Shown here piece after piece: positions 39,063-47,344 of a DNA stretch of 64,000 bases. A program made the position numbers and the translations under genes. Location: contig NZ_PNFD01000002.1 in assembly GCF_003254645.1 (NCBI RefSeq), positions 434,001 through 498,000 of the forward strand, given 5' to 3'. Below the pieces are notes generated by a model. That model saw only the letters and a list, made by a program, of their open reading frames with translations, had not been told where the DNA came from and searched no databases. This DNA comes from Microbacterium suaedae (GTDB lineage Bacteria > Actinomycetota > Actinomycetes > Actinomycetales > Microbacteriaceae). Position 1 is the stretch's first letter, and each line of letters starts with the position of its first letter.

Positions 39063-39211
39063 GCCTCGATTCCCTCGTGGCCCCTGGAAGCACGTGGTGG
39101 CTGCCGGACGAGCATCTCTCGTGATCATCGTTGCCCTCGGCAACCGGGAGGATCAGTTTCGGAGAAGAGAGCACGACCCACTCGGCCCCGGACAATCGCC
39201 GGGGTGCTGTT

Positions 39212-39748
39212 TCAGCGCGCGGCGCCCTCGAGGCTTCCCTCGACCTGCACCACCTGCTGGCCGTTTTCGTCCGACGCCTCGTAGATCACGCACTGGATCA
39301 CATCGTCGCCTGCAGCCCACGATTCCTCGCCGGGGGAGTAGTAGCTGAACCACAGCGTCGCCGAGTTCTGGAACGGGACGCCGACGAACGCCTCGAACTC
39401 GGCGTCGCACCGCTGCAGCGCGTCGTCGCTGATGGCCGCGTCTCCGGGCCATTCCTCTCCGAGATCGAGCGTGTACTCGTAGTACATCTCGTAGTCGTGC
39501 GGTTCCGCGCACGGCACGACCTCGATGTCGAAGATCTCATCGCCGGAGGTGTCGGGCTCGAGGAAGCAATCGCCGACCTGGACGTCGAAGACGGACTCGG
39601 TGCCGCCCTCCTGCACCTCGCCGGTTTCGGAGTCGCGCTCGGCGCCGCCGAGCAACGAGCTGACGTTGATGCACCCGGCGAGCGAAGAAGCGAGGAGAAG
39701 AGCACCGCCGGCAGCGGCGATGCGGAGGGCGCGGGGCCGAGAGAACAT
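39212..39748 (-). CDS. Septum-formation-like lipoprotein
   Basis: 178 residues. Signal peptide with lipobox LAGC and Cys26. The mature part has VGDCFLEP, VPCAEPHDYEMYYEY, a CDAEFEAFVG segment and CVIYEASDENGQ, the four-Cys pattern of the septum-formation-like domain (DUF4190-associated, PF13845 type) common in actinobacterial secreted proteins. The role is not established; membrane-anchored on the outer face. Confidence 0.8.
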   Translation of the reverse strand: MFSRPRALRIAAAGGALLLASSLAGCINVSSLLGGAERDSETGEVQEGGTESVFDVQVGDCFLEPDTSGDEIFDIEVVPCAEPHDYEMYYEYTLDLGEEWPGDAAISDDALQRCDAEFEAFVGVPFQNSATLWFSYYSPGEESWAAGDDVIQCVIYEASDENGQQVVQVEGSLEGAAR

Positions 39749-39856
39749 GCTGAGTCCAGTCTGTGTCGCTGTGTCGAGGCGTGCGGAGACGTCCCTCCGC
39801 CGCGGGACAGGCTACCGGAGCAGGATCCCGCCCGTGCTCCGATGACTTTCGGTGCG

Positions 39857-40423
39857 TCAGCCTTCGAGGTCGTCGATCCCGGGCGTCCAGCTCTCGCCCG
39901 GGCGGCCCCACCGGCGCTTCTTCGCGATCTTCTGCGCGGTCTTCCAATCGCCGTCTCCGAGGCGGTCGATGTAGAGCACGCCGTCGAGGTGGTCGAACTC
40001 GTGCTGCATGATGCGTGCGCGCCAGCCCGACACCTCGATCCGCACCGGGGCGCCCTCGAGGTCGGTTCCGGTCACGATCACGCGGTCGGATCGGCGCAGC
40101 GGGAAACTCTCCCCGGGGAACGACAGACACCCTTCCGATTCGGTGTCCTCATCCGGCTCGCCCGGTTCGGTCGGGACCATCCACAGCTCGGGGTTGATCA
40201 CCTCGCCGCGCCACGGGGCCCCTTCGTCGTCCTCGTAGGTGTAGGTGTAGAGACGCAGCGCGACGCCGACCTGCGGGGCGGCGAGGCCGACGCCGGGAGC
40301 GGCGTCCATCGTCTCGTACATGTCGGCGACGAGCGTGCGGATCTCGTCGGTGATCTCGTCGACGGGCGCGGCGGGCGCGTGGAGGACGGGGTCACCCCAG
40401 ATGCGAATGGGCAGGATCGGCAT
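39857..40423 (-). CDS. def: Peptide deformylase
   Basis: 188 residues. All three catalytic motifs are present: GVGLAAPQVG, EGCLSFPGE (metal Cys) and QHEFDHLDG (two metal His and Glu). It removes the N-formyl group from nascent proteins. Longer C-terminus than E. coli Def, as in related actinomycetes. Transcribed away from the NIPA-like gene. Confidence 0.96.
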   Translation of the reverse strand: MPILPIRIWGDPVLHAPAAPVDEITDEIRTLVADMYETMDAAPGVGLAAPQVGVALRLYTYTYEDDEGAPWRGEVINPELWMVPTEPGEPDEDTESEGCLSFPGESFPLRRSDRVIVTGTDLEGAPVRIEVSGWRARIMQHEFDHLDGVLYIDRLGDGDWKTAQKIAKKRRWGRPGESWTPGIDDLEG

Positions 40424-40537
40424 CCCTCCAGGCTACCGAGCGCGCCTGCGAGGGAAGCACACGCGGCGGGGTCGAGGCTCTCTCTGGCAGCCCCCTGAGA
40501 TCGGCAGGGGTCTTCCGGGATCTGCAGGTGTGACGAC

Positions 40538-40543
40538 TAGGGT
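40538..40543 (+). promoter_or_regulatory. -10 hexamer of the NIPA-like gene
   Basis: TAGGGT, 8 nt before GTG at 40552; leaderless start inferred. Confidence 0.5.
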
Positions 40544-40551
40544 GAACAACT

Positions 40552-41565
40552 GTGACGTGGGGAGAGCCGATCGGGGCGGCTGATATCTCGCCTGACGACT
40601 TCGTCGGGCTGTTCGACAATCCCGGGCTGCTGCTCGGGATCCCGTTGGCGATCGCCGGCGCCGTTTTCATGTCGCTTGGGGCGCAGTACCAGAGCCGAGG
40701 TGTGCGGAAGGTCGAGCGGCTCGCGGGAGCGACGGGGCGGACGGGGCTCGGTGCCGTCCACCTGACGCGCCTTGTGAAGCGACCGTCATGGGTGGCGGGG
40801 ACGCTGCTGCTCGGCGCCGCGATCCTGTGTCAGCTGTCGGCGCTGGCGATCGCGCCGCTTATCGTCGTGCAGCCCCTGGGGGCGATCTCGCTCGTGATCA
40901 CGACGCTTCTGAACGCGCAGGTGACGGGCCACACGCCGACGCGGGCGTCGTTGACCTCCATCGGGCTGTGTGTCGGCGGGATCTTCGTCTTCGTGTTCTT
41001 CGCCGCGCTCTACGCCGTCGAGCATCCGCTCGAAGACACGCAGGTGCTCGTGCTTCTCGTCATTCTGTTCGTCGTACTCATCGCCGTCGGGGCCGCCTGG
41101 CTTCTCTTCAAGGCGCGCGCGGGGGCATTGTTCTACATTACGGGCGCGGGGGTGCTCTACGGCTTCGTCGCGACTCTCGCGAAGGTGATCATCAAGCGGA
41201 TCCAGGACGGCAACGTCGACCTGCTGACGATCGCCTGCGGCGTCGCTCTCGCGGCCGCGGGGGTCGCCGGCGCTTACTTCGTGCAGACGGCGTACTCGTC
41301 GGGCCCGCCCGATCTCGTCATCGCCGGGCTGACGGTCGTGGATCCGATCGTCGCCGTCGTCATCGGGGCGACGCTGCTCGGGGAGGCGGCGCGCGCACCG
41401 GTCTGGACGGTTGTCATCTGGACGCTCGCCGGCGCCGTTGCCACGGTCGGTGTCATTCTGCTCGCGCGCCACCATCCTCAGGTCGTCAGCGAGAGCCAGG
41501 AGCTCCCGATCGAGCGGGGCAGCGACAAGCGGCACGACGAGGATGATCGAGGCGACTACCGGTAG
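40552..41565 (+). CDS. NIPA-like DMT-superfamily membrane transporter
   Basis: 337 residues with about nine hydrophobic spans in a two-repeat EamA-like layout. The N-terminus has LLLGIPLAIAGAVFMSLGAQYQSRGV and the core LVVQPLGAISLVITTLL and GVLYGFVATLAKV, which resemble magnesium-transporter NIPA family and DMT exporters. Substrate is uncertain; Mg is a family-level guess. The TAG stop is also part of the -10 hexamer of the tRNA that follows. Confidence 0.8.
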   Translation: MTWGEPIGAADISPDDFVGLFDNPGLLLGIPLAIAGAVFMSLGAQYQSRGVRKVERLAGATGRTGLGAVHLTRLVKRPSWVAGTLLLGAAILCQLSALAIAPLIVVQPLGAISLVITTLLNAQVTGHTPTRASLTSIGLCVGGIFVFVFFAALYAVEHPLEDTQVLVLLVILFVVLIAVGAAWLLFKARAGALFYITGAGVLYGFVATLAKVIIKRIQDGNVDLLTIACGVALAAAGVAGAYFVQTAYSSGPPDLVIAGLTVVDPIVAVVIGATLLGEAARAPVWTVVIWTLAGAVATVGVILLARHHPQVVSESQELPIERGSDKRHDEDDRGDYR

Positions 41566-41578
41566 GCTCGATCTGCCC

Positions 41579-41653
41579 GGGGCGGTAGCCAAGATGGTCA
41601 AGGCAGCGAGCTCATAACTCGACGATCCGTGGGTTCAAGTCCCACCCGCCCCA
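41579..41653 (+). tRNA. tRNA with CAT anticodon (elongator Met or Ile2)
   Basis: 75 nt. Acceptor GGGGCGG/CCGCCCC is fully paired, which excludes initiator tRNA; loop CTCATAA carries CAT; T loop TTCAAGT. A CAT anticodon may be Met or, if modified to lysidine, Ile2; identity elements were not resolved. TAGGCT at 41563-41568, 10 nt upstream, is its -10. CCA not encoded. Confidence 0.9.
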
Positions 41654-41711
41654 CACAATTCCGGGGGGTCAGATACATCGACCTTGTGTTTCGGCATTTC
41701 CTGAGCCAGAA

Positions 41712-41784
41712 TACGGAGGGAAAGCCGAATACGTCAGATCGCCAGATCAGCGCCGTTCAGGTACGGAGGGGAAGCCGCACCTGA
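41712..41784 (+). repeat. 16-bp direct repeat upstream of the DUF3145 gene
   Basis: TACGGAGGGAAAGCCG at 41712-41727 and TACGGAGGGGAAGCCG at 41762-41777 differ at one base, spaced 50 bp, about five helical turns. The second copy is enclosed by the inverted arms TCAGGT (41757-41762) and ACCTGA (41779-41784). The phasing suggests two sites for one regulator. Confidence 0.55.
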
Positions 41785-41799
41785 CGAAACGGAGAGATC

Positions 41800-42297
41800 A
41801 TGGCGACACCGGTTGCGCGCGGAGTGGTCTTCATCCACTCGGCCCCAAAAGCGCTGTGCCCGCATCTCGAGTGGGCGGTCGGGCGCTCGATCGGCAAGGC
41901 AGTGAATTTTGCCTGGCAGGACCAGCCTGTCCTCGGCGGATCGCGGCGTGCGGAGTTCGTCTGGGACGGTCCGGCAGGCACGGGGGCGGCGATCGCCACC
42001 GCGATCCGCGGCTGGGAGCACCTCCGATTCGAGGTGACGGAGGAGCCGACGCCTCGTTCGACCGGAGGCCGGTGGATGCACACGCCCGATCTCGGCATCC
42101 ACTTCTCGCCGATGGATGCTTCCGGCAGCATCGTCGTGCCGGAAGAGCGTATCCGCGCGGCGATGGAGAACGTCGATCCGCTCGAGATGCGGCGCGAGCT
42201 CGACACGGCGCTCGGCAGCGCCTGGGACGACGAGCTCGAGATCTTCCGCACGGCCGGTGACGATGCACCCGTGGTCTGGCTGCACAAGGTCGGCTGA
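41800..42297 (+). CDS. DUF3145 domain protein
   Basis: 165 residues, DUF3145, an actinobacteria-specific family without known function. It begins MATPVARGVVFIHSAPKALC and contains HLEWAVGR, WDGPAGTGAAIATAIRGW and a C-terminal LGSAWDDELEIFR helix. In many actinomycetes it sits beside the fab cluster, as it does here, converging on fabF, which makes a link to fatty-acid synthesis plausible but unproved. ATG follows GGAG at short distance. Confidence 0.9.
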   Translation: MATPVARGVVFIHSAPKALCPHLEWAVGRSIGKAVNFAWQDQPVLGGSRRAEFVWDGPAGTGAAIATAIRGWEHLRFEVTEEPTPRSTGGRWMHTPDLGIHFSPMDASGSIVVPEERIRAAMENVDPLEMRRELDTALGSAWDDELEIFRTAGDDAPVVWLHKVG

Positions 42298-42311
42298 GCG
42301 CGCACAGAACA

Positions 42312-42347
42312 ACGGCGGCCCCCGGAGAGTACTCCGGGGGCCGCCGT
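42312..42347. terminator. Terminator between DUF3145 and fabF
   Basis: Perfect 16-bp arms at 42312-42327 and 42332-42347 with loop AGTA, between two convergent genes; likely bidirectional. Confidence 0.9.
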
Positions 42348-42355
42348 GATGTGTG

Positions 42356-43597
42356 TCAGTCGTCGTAGGACGCGAACGCGGCGACCGCGTTGTGCCCGCC
42401 GAAGCCGAACGAGTTGCTGATCGCGAGCTGACGCCCGTCGCCGAGCGAGCGCGCCTCGCCCGATGCGCTGACCGGGATCTCCGGATCCTGATTCGCGAGG
42501 TTGATCGTCGGGGGAGCGGTGCGCTCCTGAATCGCCTTGACGGTGAAGACCGATTCGATCGCCCCGGTGCCGCCCAGCAGATGCCCTGTCGACGCCTTCG
42601 TGGCGCTGACCGGGATCTCCCGCGCTCGGTCTCCGAAGACCGACGCAAGCGCCGTGAACTCCGAGGGATCGCCGACCGGGGTCGACGTCGCGTGAGCGTT
42701 GATGTGGGTCACGTCGTCGGGGGAGACGTCGGCCACCCGCAGAGCCGCCGTAATCGCGCGCGCGGCTCCCTGACCCGTGGGGTCGTTCGCCGTGATGTGG
42801 TGCGAGTCTGCCGTGACGCCCGTGCCGACGAGCTCGGCGTAGATGCGTGCGCCGCGCGCCTTCGCGTGTTCCTCGGTCTCCAGGACGAGGACGGCCGCGC
42901 CCTCTCCCATGACGAAACCGTCGCGGTCGACGTCGAACGGACGCGAAGCGGTGGCGGGGTCGTCATTGCGGCGCGACAGCGCCTGCATGGAGGCGAAAGA
43001 GGCGATCGTGATGGGGTGGATGGCCGACTCGGCACCGCCCGCGATGATCACGTCGGCCGCGCCGGACTGCAGGTGCTGATAGGCGCTGTCGAGCGACTCG
43101 ACGCTCGACGCGCACGCGGACGCGACCGTACGTGCGAACGCGCGGGCCCCGAAGTGAAGCGACAGGAACCCGGCCGCCGAGTTCGGCATCAGCATCGGCA
43201 CGGTCATCGGCATGACGCGCCGCGGGCCCTTCTCGCGCAGGGTGTCCCAGGCGTTGAGCAGGGTCCAGACGCCGCCGATCCCCGTTGCGAAGTCGATGCC
43301 GAGGCGTTCGGGCTCGACGTCCGGTTCGCCCGCGTCGCGCCATGCCTCCATCGCGGCGACGAGACCGAACTGCGTGGAGATATCAAGGCGCTTGGCCGTC
43401 GGGCGATCGAGGATCGTCTCCGGACGGACGGACGCCTCTGCGGCGAAGGTGACGGGGAGACTGTACTCGTCGACCCAGTCGTACTCGAGGGCGCGCGCGC
43501 CCGATACGCCGTCGAGGAGGTTCTTCCAGTTGTCTGCCACTGTGCCGCCGAGGGCGGAGGTGGCACCCATCCCGGTCACGACGATGCGCTTGGTCAT
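42356..43597 (-). CDS. fabF: Beta-ketoacyl-ACP synthase II
   Basis: 413 residues, elongation condensing enzyme of type II fatty-acid synthesis. Cys-His-His triad: Cys162 (SACASSVES), His302 (AHATSTPVGD), His339 (STGHLLGGTGA). FGFGGHN closes the fold. Ends the fasR-fabD-fabH-acpP-fabF operon, 76 nt after acpP, with an AAGGGA site. Confidence 0.97.
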   Translation of the reverse strand: MTKRIVVTGMGATSALGGTVADNWKNLLDGVSGARALEYDWVDEYSLPVTFAAEASVRPETILDRPTAKRLDISTQFGLVAAMEAWRDAGEPDVEPERLGIDFATGIGGVWTLLNAWDTLREKGPRRVMPMTVPMLMPNSAAGFLSLHFGARAFARTVASACASSVESLDSAYQHLQSGAADVIIAGGAESAIHPITIASFASMQALSRRNDDPATASRPFDVDRDGFVMGEGAAVLVLETEEHAKARGARIYAELVGTGVTADSHHITANDPTGQGAARAITAALRVADVSPDDVTHINAHATSTPVGDPSEFTALASVFGDRAREIPVSATKASTGHLLGGTGAIESVFTVKAIQERTAPPTINLANQDPEIPVSASGEARSLGDGRQLAISNSFGFGGHNAVAAFASYDD

Positions 43598-43673
43598 TCG
43601 TGGTTCCCTTGCTCCGAGTTGATCAGTGATGACAGGGCGCCGCGTCGCTCACGCGACGCGGCGCCCGAATGCC

Positions 43674-43922
43674 TCACTCCGCGTTCGACGTGATGTAGTC
43701 GACCGCGTTCTTCACCGTCTTGAGGTTCTTGACCTCGTCGTCGGGGATCGTCACGCCGAACTTCTCCTCGGCGTTGACGACGATGGTCATCATCGAGATC
43801 GAGTCGATGTCGAGGTCGTCGGTGAACGACTTCTCCAGTGCGACCTCGCCGGCGTCGATTCCGGTCTCGTCGGTGATGAGCTCGGCCAGGCCCGCGAGGA
43901 CCTCATCGGTGTTGAGTGCCAT
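43674..43922 (-). CDS. acpP: Acyl carrier protein
   Basis: 82 acidic residues. Ser41 in LDIDSIS is the phosphopantetheine site, with Ile where Leu is most usual (DSI instead of DSL). It carries the growing acyl chain. A strong AAGGAGAG site precedes the ATG, consistent with high translation. Confidence 0.97.
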   Translation of the reverse strand: MALNTDEVLAGLAELITDETGIDAGEVALEKSFTDDLDIDSISMMTIVVNAEEKFGVTIPDDEVKNLKTVKNAVDYITSNAE

Positions 43923-44003
43923 GGATTCTCTCCTTGATCGTGGCTGTTCGGGTTCGGTTGGCTCGGGAAACCGCCACTCAGTCTATGGGTGACGGAGCCG
44001 TGT

Positions 44004-45005
44004 TCATGGCAGGACGACGACCTGCGCGGCGTAGACGAGGCCCGCGCCGAAGCCGATCTGCAGGGAAAGGCCTCCCGAGAGCTCGGGCCGTTCCTGCAGG
44101 AGACGGTGCGTCGCGAGGGGGATCGAGGCGGCAGAAGTGTTGCCCGTCGTCTCGATATCGCGGCCGATCGCGACGGATTCGGGCAGACCGAGCTGCTTGG
44201 CGAACTCGTCGATGATCCGTCCATTGGCCTGATGGGGGACGAAGGCCGCAAGATCTTCGGGCGCGACGCCTGCGTCGTCGAGCGCCTTCTTTGCGACCTT
44301 CACCATGTCCCAGACGGCCCAGCGGAAGACGCTCGGACCCTCCTGGCGCAGCGTCGGCCACTCGGCCTCGCCGTCGCGGAACTGCGTGAGCGTGCCGTTC
44401 ATGCCGACGAGCGCCGCCTTCGAGCCGTCGGATCCCCACTGCGAAGCCGAGACGCCCGGCGTCTCGCTCGGGCCGAGGACGGCTGCGCCGGCCCCGTCGC
44501 CGAGGAGGAAGGAGATCGAACGGTCGGTGGGGTCGACGACGTCACTGAGCTTCTCGGCGCCGATCACGACGGCGTACGTCGCGGCTCCGGTCCGGATGAG
44601 GGCGTCTGCCTGCGCGATTCCGTAGCAGTACCCGGCGCACGCAGCGTTCGTGTCGTAGGCCGCGGCGGGGGTCGCGCCGATGGCGTCGGCGACGAGCGCC
44701 GACATCGACGGCGTCTGCTGCATATTGCTGATCGTGGCGCAGATCACGAGACCGATCTGCGAGGGGTCGATGCCCGCCTTCTCCACGGCTTCCTTCGCGG
44801 CCGCGATCGCAAGATCTGTCGCGCTCGTCTCCTTCTCGGCGCGCGTGCGCGTCACGATTCCGGTGCGCTGACGGATCCACTCGTCGCTCGAATTGATCGG
44901 CCCGATGAGGTCGTCGTTGGGGACGGCACGTTCGCCTCGGGCGGCGCCCATGGCGAGGATCCGGGAATGGGCGTGAGTGGGGGCTTCGGTGAGGACGGCA
45001 GTCAT
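44004..45005 (-). CDS. fabH: Beta-ketoacyl-ACP synthase III
   Basis: 333 residues. Catalytic Cys123 (NAACAGYCYG), His258 (FVPHQAN) and Asn289 (TGNTSAAS). FabH condenses an acyl-CoA primer with malonyl-ACP; in actinomycetes branched primers dominate. AGGAAGAAGAG precedes the ATG. Follows fabD by 22 nt. Confidence 0.97.
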   Translation of the reverse strand: MTAVLTEAPTHAHSRILAMGAARGERAVPNDDLIGPINSSDEWIRQRTGIVTRTRAEKETSATDLAIAAAKEAVEKAGIDPSQIGLVICATISNMQQTPSMSALVADAIGATPAAAYDTNAACAGYCYGIAQADALIRTGAATYAVVIGAEKLSDVVDPTDRSISFLLGDGAGAAVLGPSETPGVSASQWGSDGSKAALVGMNGTLTQFRDGEAEWPTLRQEGPSVFRWAVWDMVKVAKKALDDAGVAPEDLAAFVPHQANGRIIDEFAKQLGLPESVAIGRDIETTGNTSAASIPLATHRLLQERPELSGGLSLQIGFGAGLVYAAQVVVLP

Positions 45006-45027
45006 CTCTTCTTCCTGCGGCCGGCGA

Positions 45028-45960
45028 TCAATGGGCGGACTCGGCGAGAAGGTCGCGCGCCGCGGCCAGGTCGTCGGGGGTCTTCAGTGCGACAGCGGGA
45101 GTCCCGCGCAGGCCGCGCTTTGCGAGGCCCACGAGGGCTCCCGCGGGTGCGAACTCGATGAGGCCAGCGACGGACCCTTCCGAGAACGACGCCATGCACA
45201 GATCCCAGCGGACGGGGTTCTGCACCTGGTGGACGATGAGGTCGAGCGCGCGCGCTCCAGAAGGCACCTGAGATCCGTCGCTGTTCGTCCAGAGCGGCAG
45301 CACGGGATCGGCGACCGTCTCGATCGCGTCGACCGCGCCGCGAAGAGCGTCGCGCGCGGACTCCATGTAGCTCGTGTGGAATGCTCCGGCGACCTGCAGC
45401 GGGATCACGCGCGCGCCGCGCGGCGCGTTCTCCGCAAGAGAGGCAAGACCGGTGAGGGAACCCGCCGCGACGATCTGTCCGCCGCCGTTGTGGTTCGCGG
45501 GGGACAGGCCGGCATCTGCGATGGCGGCGAGGACCTGATCCTCGACACCGCCCACGACCGCGCTCATGCCGGATTCCGCGAGCGCGGCGGCCTCGGCCAT
45601 CGCGCGCCCTCGCGCGCCGACAAGGCGCATGCCGTCGAGATCGCTGATGACGCCTGCGGCGACGAGTGCGGAGATCTCGCCGACAGAGTGGCCGGCTACG
45701 CCGCCGAACGCTCCGCGCTCCGAGTCGCTCAGCTGCTGCCAGGAGAGCAGGCTCGCGGCGACGATGAGCGGCTGAGCGACGGCCGTGTCACGAATCGCGT
45801 CGGCGTCCCACTCGGTGCCGGCGGCGACGAGATCGACGCCCGCGGCCTCCGAGTAGCGTTCGAGGCGCTCGCGGGCGCCGTCGAGTTCGAGCCAGGGAGT
45901 GAGGAACCCGGGGGTCTGGGAGCCCTGTCCGGGGAATGCGGCGACAATCACCCGATCCAT
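45028..45960 (-). CDS. fabD: Malonyl-CoA:ACP transacylase
   Basis: 310 residues. FPGQGSQ at the N-terminus, nucleophile Ser92 in GHSVGE, general-base His195 in AGAFHTSYM. It loads malonyl onto ACP. It starts 84 nt after the FasR-like gene on the same strand, as in Streptomyces. Confidence 0.96.
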   Translation of the reverse strand: MDRVIVAAFPGQGSQTPGFLTPWLELDGARERLERYSEAAGVDLVAAGTEWDADAIRDTAVAQPLIVAASLLSWQQLSDSERGAFGGVAGHSVGEISALVAAGVISDLDGMRLVGARGRAMAEAAALAESGMSAVVGGVEDQVLAAIADAGLSPANHNGGGQIVAAGSLTGLASLAENAPRGARVIPLQVAGAFHTSYMESARDALRGAVDAIETVADPVLPLWTNSDGSQVPSGARALDLIVHQVQNPVRWDLCMASFSEGSVAGLIEFAPAGALVGLAKRGLRGTPAVALKTPDDLAAARDLLAESAH

Positions 45961-46044
45961 TCTTCCCCCGCCCGCGTCGGCGCGGCTGGCGCCACTCTCA
46001 CAAGAATCATCGAATGCGTTGTGTGGTTCACACGATTCACGGCG

Positions 46045-47274
46045 TCAGCGACGGTCGGTGCGTCGCGCTGCATGGCGGCGTCGGATGGATTCCGACGAGC
46101 CGATGGACCCGAGAATCAGTGAGGTCTGGAGGATGAGCGCCTCGCGCGGCCCGGTGGCGTCCCAGCCGATCACGTCGCTGACCCGCTTGAGTCGGTAGCG
46201 CACCGTGTTCGGGTGGACGAAGAGCTCGCGCGCGGTGGCCTCGAGTGAACGGCCGTTATCGAGATAGCTCCAGAGAGTCGTGACCAGGTCGGTCGAGTGC
46301 CCCTCGAGCGGCCGGTAGATCCGCTCGACGAGGGTCTGCTTGGCAACGACATCGCCCGCGAGGGCGCGCTCCGGGAGGAGATCATCGGCCTCGACGGGAC
46401 GGGGCGCCCCGCGCCACGACGCGGCGACCGCGAACCCCGCAAGGGCGGCGCGCGCACTGCGGCTCGCGTCGACGAGCGCGTCCATCGTGGGGCCCAGCAC
46501 CAGGTGTCCCGTGCCGAAGAACGGCTCGAGCTGCGTGGCGATGTCGTGGAAGCTGAGCGTGTCCTCTTCGGGTGTGTGCTCCTGGCCCGGCGGCTCCGCG
46601 CGTCCGAGAACGAGCACGAGGCGAGAGCCCTGCACTCCGATGAGCACGTCGACGCCGAGCTTGCGGGCGCGGCGGCGCACCTGGTCGACGTCGAACGATG
46701 GCGGGGTCGTGCCCACGAGCACGCAGACCTCGCCGTGCCCGTGCCACCCGAGCGCCGCGATCCGGCTCGGGAGCTCCTCATCCGTCTCGCCCGTGAGGAT
46801 CGTGTCGACGACAAGCGCCTCAAGGCGCGCGTCCCACAGGCCGCGTGACTCGGCCGCCCGCGCGTACACATCAGCCGCCGTGAAGGCGACATCTCGCGAG
46901 TAGAGAAGGATCGCCTCGCGCAGATGATCCCCACGGCCGGCGACCTTCTCCTCCGTGACGTCGACCGTCACGCGGACGAGCTGGAGAGTCTGCTGCAGGC
47001 TCACGCTGCGCAGCAGCTCGCGCGGGGCGGCCGCGAAGATGTCCGCCGTGATCGTCGGCGCCTCGCTGGGATCCTCGTACCATTCGATGAATGAGGTGAT
47101 CCCCGCCTGGGCGACGAGCCCGACGGCAGAGCGTCGCGCCGGCGGCATCTCCGAGTACCAGGGGAGGGTCTCTTCGAGCCGACGGAGCGTGGCCGTCGAG
47201 ATATCTCCGGAGATCCTTCTGAGCCACGCGAGAGTGGCCTGCTTGTCCATGCTTGCACGGGTGCTGTCGGTCAT
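46045..47274 (-). CDS. fasR: PucR-type regulator of fatty-acid synthesis (FasR-like)
   Basis: 409 residues. The C-terminal PucR-family helix-turn-helix is in LEATARELFVHPNTVRYRLKRV, the N-terminal and middle regions are GGDEF-like PucR regulatory domains without catalytic motifs. In Streptomyces coelicolor the gene at this exact place, FasR, activates fabD-fabH-acpP-fabF; the same role is inferred. The frame is open upstream, but ATG at 47274 with GGGAG 7-8 nt before it is preferred. It follows the aceE terminator. Confidence 0.88.
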   Translation of the reverse strand: MTDSTRASMDKQATLAWLRRISGDISTATLRRLEETLPWYSEMPPARRSAVGLVAQAGITSFIEWYEDPSEAPTITADIFAAAPRELLRSVSLQQTLQLVRVTVDVTEEKVAGRGDHLREAILLYSRDVAFTAADVYARAAESRGLWDARLEALVVDTILTGETDEELPSRIAALGWHGHGEVCVLVGTTPPSFDVDQVRRRARKLGVDVLIGVQGSRLVLVLGRAEPPGQEHTPEEDTLSFHDIATQLEPFFGTGHLVLGPTMDALVDASRSARAALAGFAVAASWRGAPRPVEADDLLPERALAGDVVAKQTLVERIYRPLEGHSTDLVTTLWSYLDNGRSLEATARELFVHPNTVRYRLKRVSDVIGWDATGPREALILQTSLILGSIGSSESIRRRHAARRTDRR

Positions 47275-47296
47275 GTCACTCCCTCGTGGGACAGCG

Positions 47297-47326
47297 GGGC
47301 GGGGCTCCGTGCCGGGAGCCCCGCCC
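47297..47326 (-). terminator. Terminator of aceE
   Basis: 12-bp arms at 47297-47308 and 47315-47326, 19 nt past the aceE stop on the minus strand and just upstream of fasR, so the fab operon has its own promoter. Confidence 0.8.
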
Positions 47327-47344
47327 ATTCGGGTATCGGCGACG

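Noticed and set aside
36739..39211. Integrative element with attL/attR at tRNA-Asn
   Set aside because: No second copy of the tRNA 3' end and no integrase were seen in the segment.
41579..41653. Initiator tRNA
   Set aside because: First acceptor pair is G-C and the anticodon stem lacks the three G-C pairs of initiators.
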